A program made the position numbers and the translations under genes. Below, one piece after another: positions 15,963 through 21,813 of a DNA stretch of 31,722 nucleotides. The notes beneath the pieces are model-generated. The model had not been told where the DNA came from and did no database searches. It saw only the letters and a list, made by a program, of their open reading frames with translations. Source of the DNA: an uncultured Blautia sp. (lineage in GTDB: Bacteria; Bacillota; Clostridia; Lachnospirales; Lachnospiraceae). Numbering within the stretch: position 1 is the first letter of the stretch; every line of letters starts with the position of its first letter. Location of the stretch: NCBI GenBank assembly GCA_900547615.1, contig URHH01000019.1, positions 1 through 31,722 of the forward strand, read 5' to 3'.

Positions 15963-16565
15963 TTGGAAGAGCTGAAAAAAGAGCCGGTTACAGTCGCGCT
16001 GATTGTCATAAACATTCTGGTTTTTCTGGCTGTGGATCTGGGAGGAGATTCCCTGAATACTGCAAACATGCTGCAGCATGGCGCTGCGTATACGCCCTTT
16101 ATTCTGGAGGGTGGGCAGTATTACCGCCTTTTTACAAGTATGTTTCTTCATTTTGGAATCCAGCACCTTGCCAATAATATGCTTGTTCTTTTTGTGCTTG
16201 GACAGCGTATGGAGCGGGTGTTTGGCGGCTGGAAATTTCTTGTCCTTTATCTCGCGGGAGGTCTGGGCGGAAATCTTGTTTCTCTGTATATGGATACAGT
16301 GACGCAGGAATATGCAGTTTCCGCCGGTGCGTCCGGAGCTGTATTTGCGGTAATGGGAGCCATGATATACGTTGTTTTGCGAAGAAAAGGAAGGGTGGAA
16401 GACCTGACTGTAAAACAGATTGTATTCATGGCTGTTGTTGCTGTTCTTCTGGGGCTTACGGACAGCGGTGTGGATAATGCGGCGCATATCGGAGGAATGG
16501 TCTGCGGATTTCTGGTAAGTATCTTATTGTATCATCAGAGAAAAATCCGGAATGTAGAGCCGTGA
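15963..16565 (+). CDS. Rhomboid family intramembrane serine protease
   Basis: 200 residues with about six hydrophobic segments. It cuts transmembrane substrates inside the membrane. The catalytic dyad is present: Ser124 in GASGAVFAVMG and His175 in NAAHIGGMVCGF. The oxyanion/structural motif HFGIQHLANNM (63-73) and GGW (88-90) also fit the family. The start is a TTG at 15963 with GGGAG 12 bases before, an unusual start and long spacing, but no ATG lies nearby in frame. The final 31 bases overlap the 3' end of the oppositely oriented histidine kinase. The substrate is unknown. Confidence 0.9.
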   Translation: MEELKKEPVTVALIVINILVFLAVDLGGDSLNTANMLQHGAAYTPFILEGGQYYRLFTSMFLHFGIQHLANNMLVLFVLGQRMERVFGGWKFLVLYLAGGLGGNLVSLYMDTVTQEYAVSAGASGAVFAVMGAMIYVVLRRKGRVEDLTVKQIVFMAVVAVLLGLTDSGVDNAAHIGGMVCGFLVSILLYHQRKIRNVEP

Positions 16566-17206
16566 CCGGGCTGACTGTCTGTTTCAATATGCCCGTTATG
16601 AGCTTCGATGATCTGTCTTGTAACAGCAAGTCCAAGCCCGGTGCCGTTTTTCTTGAAAGTGACAAAGGGATTGAAAATATTATTTTTTTCACTGGGAGGA
16701 ATCCCGCAGCCGTTATCGGAAACGGAAATGCAGATTCCTTTTTCCCAGGGTTCTGCTCTCAGGAGGATTTTTCCGTCCGGGCGGGAGATGGCTTCCTGGG
16801 CATTGCGAAGAAGATTTAAAAGCGCCTGCCGCAGTTTGATCCGGTCAATGGAGAGTTCGGGCAGAAACGGGGAAAATTCTGTTTCTAAATGAATGTTCAG
16901 GTAATCAAGCGTAGGACGTACAGAGGCCAGGATATTTTCCAGATATAATTTGATGTTGGTTGGTTTTGGGGAAATCCGTCCGGCATTATTATAGCTGGAG
17001 AGTTCATTTAACAGTTCTTTTACATAATCAAGATTATCCATAATGTCATCCCAGTTTTCATAATCTGTCACATCCGGGTGAGAGCTTGCCATCATTTGGA
17101 GCGAACTGTTTATCAGAGAGATGGGATTTCGGATCTCATGAGAAAATTTCGACAGAGTAAACTGAAATTCTTCTCGTATCTGTTCTGCTGTGGTATTTGT
17201 TTTCAT
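16535..17206 (-). CDS. Soluble sensor histidine kinase without sensor domain
   Basis: 223 residues. The HisKA region has the phospho-acceptor His23 (KFSHEIRNPISL), and the HATPase_c region has the N box (LLRNAQEAI), the G1 box (DNGCGIP), NPFVTFKKNGTGLGLAV (F and G2 boxes) and a GHGSTF tail. This is the full catalytic core, but there is no PAS, GAF, HAMP or membrane segment. It is like the soluble kinases of the sporulation phosphorelay type, and a partner must provide the signal. No response regulator is next to it. GAGGTGAT lies close before the ATG. It is monocistronic, and its last 31 bases are shared with the rhomboid gene. Confidence 0.9.
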   Translation of the reverse strand: MKTNTTAEQIREEFQFTLSKFSHEIRNPISLINSSLQMMASSHPDVTDYENWDDIMDNLDYVKELLNELSSYNNAGRISPKPTNIKLYLENILASVRPTLDYLNIHLETEFSPFLPELSIDRIKLRQALLNLLRNAQEAISRPDGKILLRAEPWEKGICISVSDNGCGIPPSEKNNIFNPFVTFKKNGTGLGLAVTRQIIEAHNGHIETDSQPGHGSTFRIFL

Positions 17207-17225
17207 TCGTTATCACCTCAAAAAA

Positions 17226-17254
17226 AGTGTAGCATTCTGATATGGGATTATCAA
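17226..17254 (-). promoter_or_regulatory. Promoter of the histidine kinase gene
   Basis: On the minus strand TTGATA (17249-17254), a 17-bp spacer, TACACT (17226-17231). The leader to the ATG is short (about 20 bases before the start). Confidence 0.7.
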
Positions 17255-17273
17255 TGAAATTCGTGTTGGAAAG

Positions 17274-17302
17274 TTCGCAAAATTGCGACAAAAAAGTATA
17301 AA
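17274..17302 (+). promoter_or_regulatory. Promoter of the HIT/sigma operon with overlapping palindrome
   Basis: TTCGCA (17274-17279), a 17-bp spacer, TATAAA (17297-17302). Inverted repeat TCGCAA-AA-TTGCGA (17275-17288) overlaps the -35 and looks like a repressor or activator site. Confidence 0.55.
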
Positions 17303-17324
17303 TAACAACAGAAGGAGAGAAAAA

Positions 17325-17735
17325 ATGGAAGGTTGTATTTTTTGTAAAATTGCAAATGGAGAAATTCCCGCAGCAACTTTGTGGGAAGATGAGGATTTCA
17401 GAGTGATTCTTGATCTTGGCCCTGCCAGCAAAGGTCATGCCCTGATTCTTCCGAAGACTCATGCGGCAGATATTTACGAGCTGTCTGACGAGCTTGCAGG
17501 AAAGGCAATGATTCTTGCAAAGAAAATGGCAGGCGCGCTGACAGAGGCTTTAAAGTGCGACGGTTTTAATATTGTGCAGAATAACGGAGAACCGGCGGGA
17601 CAGACGGTCTTTCACTTCCATATGCATCTGATTCCAAGATATAAAGGAGATAATGCGGGAATTACATGGACGCCGGGAGAGTTGTCTGAAAAAGACAGAG
17701 ATGAGATTCTGGAAAAAGTAAAAGCCTGTCTGTAA
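17325..17735 (+). CDS. HIT family nucleotide-binding protein
   Basis: 136 residues from ATG 17325, with AGAAGGAGAG before it. Histidine-triad proteins hydrolyse nucleotide phosphoramidates and related AMP conjugates. The N-terminal CIFCKIANGEIPA (Cys4 and Cys7 suggest the zinc-containing Hint branch) and the active-site triad HFHMHL (His97, His99, His101) are intact. It is followed after nine bases by the sigma factor gene, so the two are probably co-transcribed from the promoter at 17274. The biological substrate is unknown. Confidence 0.95.
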   Translation: MEGCIFCKIANGEIPAATLWEDEDFRVILDLGPASKGHALILPKTHAADIYELSDELAGKAMILAKKMAGALTEALKCDGFNIVQNNGEPAGQTVFHFHMHLIPRYKGDNAGITWTPGELSEKDRDEILEKVKACL

Positions 17736-17744
17736 GGCTTTGCG

Positions 17745-18293
17745 GTGAAATACGAACAAAAGATGAAACATAGAGATTTTAGAGCTTTTTACAAGAAGTA
17801 TTTCGGATATTCTCTCAGTATAGCAAAGGAAATCGTGAAGAATACAGATCTGGCTCAGGATATTGCACAGGAGGTATTCTGCAGCCTGTTTCAGCAGAGA
17901 GGAAATCTGAAGCTTAAAAAGAATGAGAAAATGTTGTACGGTCTTGTAAAGAGAGCGACTGTGAATAAGGCGCTGGATTATCAGAAATACGGACATATCC
18001 GGCGCGAGCTTACTGCAGAAGAGGATTTTCTGGAAGACAATCTGATAGATGAAGAGTGTAATCTGGAAGCCAGGATTCTTCAAATGGAAGAAAAGGAATA
18101 CGCGAAATTTGTTTTACAGAGGCTTCGCGTGGCAAATCCCATGAATTATGAGATTCTGATAAAAGTAAAATATCTGGACATTTCGCCTGATGAAGTTGCC
18201 AGAGAGTACGGTCTGACAAGAAATGGAGTCAATAACCGTATTTTTCGGACAAAACAGTGGATAGAGCGGGAAATGTCCAGAATATATCATTAA
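17745..18293 (+). CDS. Sigma-70 family RNA polymerase sigma factor, ECF-like
   Basis: 182 residues from a GTG at 17745 (AAGG seven bases upstream); an ATG at 17763 is an alternative start. Region 2 is visible as FRAFYKKYFGYSLSIAKEIV and DLAQDIAQEVFCSLFQQ (about 12-52), with a linker and then region 4 as LDISPDEVAREYGLTRNGVNNRIFRTKQWI (about 145-174). It lacks regions 1 and 3, so it is of the ECF or short type, directing RNA polymerase to specific promoters. No anti-sigma gene follows directly. The gene converges on murG with only nine bases between stops. A DUF4367-like membrane protein beyond murG is a possible partner. Confidence 0.88.
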   Translation: MKYEQKMKHRDFRAFYKKYFGYSLSIAKEIVKNTDLAQDIAQEVFCSLFQQRGNLKLKKNEKMLYGLVKRATVNKALDYQKYGHIRRELTAEEDFLEDNLIDEECNLEARILQMEEKEYAKFVLQRLRVANPMNYEILIKVKYLDISPDEVAREYGLTRNGVNNRIFRTKQWIEREMSRIYH

Positions 18294-18302
18294 ATCAGAG
18301 TA

Positions 18303-19373
18303 TTATTTACCTTTTGTGCAGTCTTCAATAAGATTTACAATCTGAGTAATAGAATCCTGTTCTTTTCCGGAGGACATGGCATCTATATAAGACTGGCGGT
18401 TTTCGTACAGTTCTTTAATTGCCTTTAAGAGAACTTCTTCTGTGATTTCTTCTTCCTCAAGAACCATGCTGTATCCCTGTTTTTCAAAGGAACGGGCATT
18501 TAAAATCTGGTCGCCTCTGCTCGCGTTTGCAGAGAGAGGAATGAGAAGAGCCGGTTTATGAAGGGCTTTTAATTCACAAATGGCATTGGCGCCTGCGCGG
18601 GAGATCACAATGTCTGCAAGGGCGAATAAATCGGGAAGTTCCTCTTTGATATATTCAAACTGAACATAACCGGAAGTACCTTTAAGACTTTCGTCCAGCT
18701 TGCCTTTTCCACAAAGATGGATCACCTGGAAATCGGGCAGAAGCTTTGGAAGGATTTTTCGCACATTTTCATTGACAGATGCAGCGCCGAGGCTTCCGCC
18801 AATGATCAGAAGAACTGGTTTGTCCTCTGTGAAACCGCAGAATTTGCGGGCTGCTTCTTTGCTGCCGCTCATCAGTTCCTTACGGATTGGAGTGCCTGTG
18901 AGAACTGCTTTTTCAGCAGGCAGGTTTTTTACTGTCTCCGGGAAATTGCAGCATACTTTGGCTGCAGAGGGAAGGCACAGCTTGTTTGCAAGGCCGGGAG
19001 TCATGTCAGACTCGTGGATAATAGCCGGAACTTTGCATTTTTTTGCAGCGATCACAACGGGGACGGTAACGAATCCTCCCTTGGAAAATACAACATCAGG
19101 TTTTAAATCTTTTAAAAGTTTTTTTGCCTGGCCAAATCCTTTTAATACGCGGAAAGGGTCAGAGAAATTTTTTAAGTCGAAGTAGCGTCTTAACTTGCCG
19201 GACGAAATTCCATAATAGGGAATGCCCAGTTCTTCAATCAGTTTTCTTTCAATTCCCTCATATGACCCAATATAGGAAATTTTATATCCTTTTTCCTGGA
19301 GCATTGGGATAAGGGCAATATTTGGAGTTACGTGTCCGGCTGTACCGCCGCCTGTAAGTACAATATGTTTCAT
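18303..19373 (-). CDS. murG: Lipid II synthase: undecaprenyl-PP-MurNAc-pentapeptide GlcNAc transferase
   Basis: 356 residues, the normal length. It adds GlcNAc to lipid I at the inner face of the membrane, giving lipid II. The N-terminal glycine-rich loop TGGGTAGHVTPN (7-18), SKGGFVTVPVVIAA, IHESDMTPGLANK, the second-domain GGSLGAASVNEN, and SRAGANAICEL followed by LIPLSANASRGDQ are classic MurG motifs. AGGAGG lies seven bases before the ATG. It stands alone on the minus strand, away from a dcw cluster. It separates the sigma factor gene from the DUF4367-like gene. Confidence 0.96.
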   Translation of the reverse strand: MKHIVLTGGGTAGHVTPNIALIPMLQEKGYKISYIGSYEGIERKLIEELGIPYYGISSGKLRRYFDLKNFSDPFRVLKGFGQAKKLLKDLKPDVVFSKGGFVTVPVVIAAKKCKVPAIIHESDMTPGLANKLCLPSAAKVCCNFPETVKNLPAEKAVLTGTPIRKELMSGSKEAARKFCGFTEDKPVLLIIGGSLGAASVNENVRKILPKLLPDFQVIHLCGKGKLDESLKGTSGYVQFEYIKEELPDLFALADIVISRAGANAICELKALHKPALLIPLSANASRGDQILNARSFEKQGYSMVLEEEEITEEVLLKAIKELYENRQSYIDAMSSGKEQDSITQIVNLIEDCTKGK

Positions 19374-19413
19374 AGGGGTTCCTCCTGAAAAATCGTAATA
19401 AAGCTTTTACGCC

Positions 19414-19465
19414 ATGATACATACGGTATCATTTATAATATGCCCCCCGAAACCAGAATTGTCAA
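19414..19465. promoter_or_regulatory. Shared regulatory region of murG and the DUF4367-like gene, with palindrome
   Basis: Minus strand: TTGACA (19460-19465), a 19-bp spacer, TATTAT (19435-19440) for murG. Plus strand: TATAAT (19434-19439) with no good -35 for the DUF4367-like gene. Palindrome ATGATAC-ATACG-GTATCAT (19414-19432) covers the predicted murG start and the plus-strand -35 region. One protein bound there could affect both genes. Confidence 0.55.
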
Positions 19466-19491
19466 GGAAAGATAGGAGGACAGGAGAAAAA

Positions 19492-20340
19492 ATGTTCAAG
19501 AAATTAAGTGATGAAGAGCTGCGCGAGTGGGTTGAAAAGCAGATGGAAAAAGAAAACAGGGCAATGGAGAATAATTTTTTTTCCAGAGTTTTCAGAAAGA
19601 AAGATGACATTACAGATGAGGAACTGGACCGCTTTTTTGCAGATGCAATCAAACGCCTTGAAATGCAGGAGGAATTAAAGAAGGAAGAAGAGGAGAAAGA
19701 ACGCCTGCGCAAAGAAAAATGGAAAAAGCGTTTTTCTTTCAAGGGGGATTCCGCTGTCGGTTATCGGAAGCTGTCTAAAGTGGCAGGATTTGTTATTGTA
19801 AGCGCGCTCGCCGTTTTCGCAGCAAGTATGACCATTGAGGCAAACAGGAATTATTTTGTGGATAGTGTGAAATATCTGACGGGGAATGATACGAAACTTC
19901 TGATAGACAATGATACAGAAAATGAAAGACCGTCTCTGGAGGAAGAGCAGGTTCGTCAGGAAATAGAAGAAACTATGGGAGTGGAAGTGCCGGAGTTTTT
20001 GTATCGGCCGGAGACGTTTGAGTTCCATAAGTATGAAATTACTCCGGAATCAGGAATAGCTAATTTGCAGTATTTATACGAAGGTAATGTTTTAAGTGTT
20101 TATATGAAAAAAGGAAATGATAATTTGCAAAGTAGTGGTATAAGTATTCCCGGTGATAATGTTGATATTATTTATCCGGATAAAGAAAATATTCCTGTTA
20201 ATATAATAGAAATTAAAGAAGAGAATGATTTAGCTCCTGGTTATATCGCAGAATGGACATATCAAAATGTGTATTATCAGGTGATTGGAAAGCTGCCAAA
20301 AGAAATATTTGAAAAAATTTTAAAAGAAATGATTTTTTAG
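19492..20340 (+). CDS. DUF4367-like anchored protein, candidate anti-sigma or sigma-associated membrane protein
   Basis: 282 residues from ATG 19492 with AGGAG five bases upstream. An N-terminal cytosolic part (1-95) is highly charged with a Lys/Glu-rich, coiled-coil-like stretch (about 42-80). One hydrophobic segment spans about 97-115, and an extracellular C-terminal domain follows. The end (EWTYQNVYYQVIGKLPKEIFEKILKEM) matches the DUF4367 pattern. In Firmicutes such proteins are often encoded right after an ECF-like sigma gene and are thought to act as anti-sigma or sensor partners. Here the nearest sigma gene is 1.2 kb away, behind the inverted murG. From about 20041 the codons become clearly AT-rich, unlike the first two thirds. 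Confidence 0.72.
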   Translation: MFKKLSDEELREWVEKQMEKENRAMENNFFSRVFRKKDDITDEELDRFFADAIKRLEMQEELKKEEEEKERLRKEKWKKRFSFKGDSAVGYRKLSKVAGFVIVSALAVFAASMTIEANRNYFVDSVKYLTGNDTKLLIDNDTENERPSLEEEQVRQEIEETMGVEVPEFLYRPETFEFHKYEITPESGIANLQYLYEGNVLSVYMKKGNDNLQSSGISIPGDNVDIIYPDKENIPVNIIEIKEENDLAPGYIAEWTYQNVYYQVIGKLPKEIFEKILKEMIF

Positions 20341-20415
20341 CGTGATTTTTCTCAGTTTCAGTCGTATTACTATATGTAAGGGTAATTTGCAGATGCGACA
20401 GGAGGTGAGAAGAGA

Positions 20416-20895
20416 ATGAAAAAGGGATTTTTACACAAAGCAGTTGTAATGATTCTGGCAGGTATGTTGGCTGTATTAAGCGTGATGCCGGTTTCAGCAG
20501 CAAGTCTTTTAGACGAAGTAAAACCATTGGAGACAGAGGCGGACTTTGCAGAAGACACAAGTTATAATCTTTTGCGAGGCAACAATTTAAGCTTTGGCAC
20601 TACACAGATAAAAAAGCTTGCAAGCAATAAGGTTAATGTGTATGGCTTAACGCAGGGGCATCGTTTTTGCGATACCATGTATCTTTCTCTTTATCTTGAG
20701 AGAAAAGTAAATGGCGTATATTCCACTTATAAAAGCTGGGATTTTACAGCTAATAATGACACTTCTTTAGTTCAAAGCATTAACGTCATTGTTCCAAGCG
20801 GTTATTATTATCGTGTGCGTGGCTATCATGCAGCAAAAGAAGGCGGAGTGAAGGAATCCACAACGACCTTAACAAGTGGAATTTTAGTAAAATAG
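20416..20895 (+). CDS. Small secreted protein, DUF6147-like
   Basis: 159 residues. AGGAGGTGA precedes the ATG. A signal peptide is clear: KKGFLHK, hydrophobic core to about 24, then PVSAAS, with cleavage near residue 28. The mature part (about 130 residues) holds LLRGNNLSFGTTQI, VNVYGLTQGHRFCDTMYLSLYLER and a near-terminal SGYYYRVRGYHA. These recall the secreted Lachnospiraceae family DUF6147, whose function is unknown. There is one cysteine in the mature part, so no disulfide. It lies 75 bases after the DUF4367-like gene in the same direction, and the two may form a regulated surface pair. Confidence 0.72.
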   Translation: MKKGFLHKAVVMILAGMLAVLSVMPVSAASLLDEVKPLETEADFAEDTSYNLLRGNNLSFGTTQIKKLASNKVNVYGLTQGHRFCDTMYLSLYLERKVNGVYSTYKSWDFTANNDTSLVQSINVIVPSGYYYRVRGYHAAKEGGVKESTTTLTSGILVK

Positions 20896-21049
20896 TCAGA
20901 TATTAATGTCAGCATCCATTATTATCTGTACATAACAAGGCAGAGATCAGGATATGGAAGAATGTTTTACGGGATTATTAAAACCTGCAAATTACATTGC
21001 CGTTCTGAAAATATCAGGTTCTCTGCAATCGGGAAAAAGTCAAAAATAG

Positions 21050-21102
21050 ACAAAGGCGGCTGTTCGGATAATCTGTCCAATTATCTGGCAGCCGTTCTTT
21101 GT
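21050..21102 (+). terminator. Terminator-like hairpin
   Basis: Outer arms ACAAAG / CTTTGT and CGGCTG / CAGCCG, with a G against TT bulge between them, enclose an inner GATAAT / ATTATC pairing. The T content after the stem is low, so termination is likely but unproven. It would close the DUF4367/DUF6147 transcript. Confidence 0.5.
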
Positions 21103-21151
21103 ATATAAGCGCAAAATAGCAGAACAGATGAATGCTCCTACAAATATAAGG

Positions 21152-21420
21152 GCGAAATAGGCTGAAAATAATAGAATGAGATTTTTCACTTATTATAAAA
21201 GTGGTTAGAATAGGATAAAATTGAAAGAAGAGAGGTTATCGCCTATTATGAAGCCTGAAAAAATAGGGTGAAATTCAAAAGAAGTAATATTTAACCTATT
21301 TAGAACAGAAAAAAGTAGGATAAAATCTCTGGAAGTGTCATTTAAGCTGATAATCATAAGAAAAAAGTAGGATAAAAGAACAAAAGAGAAGTTTCGGGCT
21401 TATTTCTGCTTATCTTTTCT
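21152..21420. repeat. Degenerate tandem repeat, period 52-53 bp, about five units
   Basis: A core TAGGRTRAAAT-like motif recurs with its T at 21158, 21211, 21264, 21316 and 21368 (steps 53, 53, 52, 52). The last four copies of the core differ by one or two bases. Later parts of the unit are looser but share AGAAG and TTAAGCTATT-like patches. Two units (AATAGG at 21209 with CCTATT at 21242; AATAGG at 21262 with CCTATT at 21295) carry an inverted repeat that could pair into a stem. The period is not a multiple of three and the frames are broken by stops, so it is not a protein repeat. Confidence 0.8.
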
Positions 21421-21466
21421 TGGAAAAGTACCAGATTTAAAGAATATCAGAATAACATCATGATAT

Positions 21467-21619
21467 ATGAAAAATCTTGAATCTGTTAAGGGCTTGTGGT
21501 ATGATATAAACGTAAAAAGAAACAACCGCCCACAAGGGGTTGACCTCATAAAGAAGAATGATAAGATTACCACCCCAGTTACTTGGCCAAAGTTCAGAGG
21601 GTGGTATTCTTATGCTTAA
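21467..21619 (+). other. Structured element resembling a decayed type I toxin locus, with promoter-like boxes
   Basis: TTGAAT (21477-21482), a 17-bp spacer and TATGAT (21500-21505) form a plausible promoter. Downstream, inverted repeat TACCACCC (21568-21575) / GGGTGGTA (21599-21606), extended by AAGA/TCTT past one mismatch, encloses the self-complementary TTGGCCAA (21583-21590). An unbroken 50-codon frame runs 21467-21619 and contains KRNNRPQGVDLIKKNDK. That stretch recalls the region around small holin-like toxin genes in Clostridia, but the frame lacks the membrane segment and a ribosome site. I call it a relic or a small RNA rather than a gene. Confidence 0.35.
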
Positions 21620-21813
21620 AACAGTATCTGATAAACGTAAAAATGAATGTCAGTAATGCTAAAATGAACATACCAAAGGCTATAAGGTCTTCTGCACAAC
21701 AGTCAGACTTCATAATAAATTCATAAAAAATTACAGAAAAAAGCTACTAAAATCCTTCCATGTCGTGTATAATAATTACATCGAGATGACAGACGAAAAA
21801 GGGGGTTTTGCGC

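Larger units (their letters stand above)
20896..21813. other. Long intergenic region with structured non-coding elements
   Basis: 918 bases without a confident gene, AT-rich. It holds, in order, a possible 31-residue reading frame (20954-21049, no good ribosome site), a hairpin (21050-21102), a degenerate 52-53 bp tandem repeat (about 21152-21420), a promoter-like pair with a structured element (21467-21643), and a TATAAT box (21768-21773) that may serve the next gene at 21814. I see no tRNA, riboswitch or insertion sequence ends. Confidence 0.7.

Noticed and set aside
20954..21049. 31-residue reading frame before the hairpin
   Set aside because: It has no properly spaced ribosome site or signal, and such short frames are expected by chance.
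21152..21420. CRISPR-like array
   Set aside because: The units are degenerate throughout; there are no identical repeats separated by unrelated spacers, and no cas genes are present.
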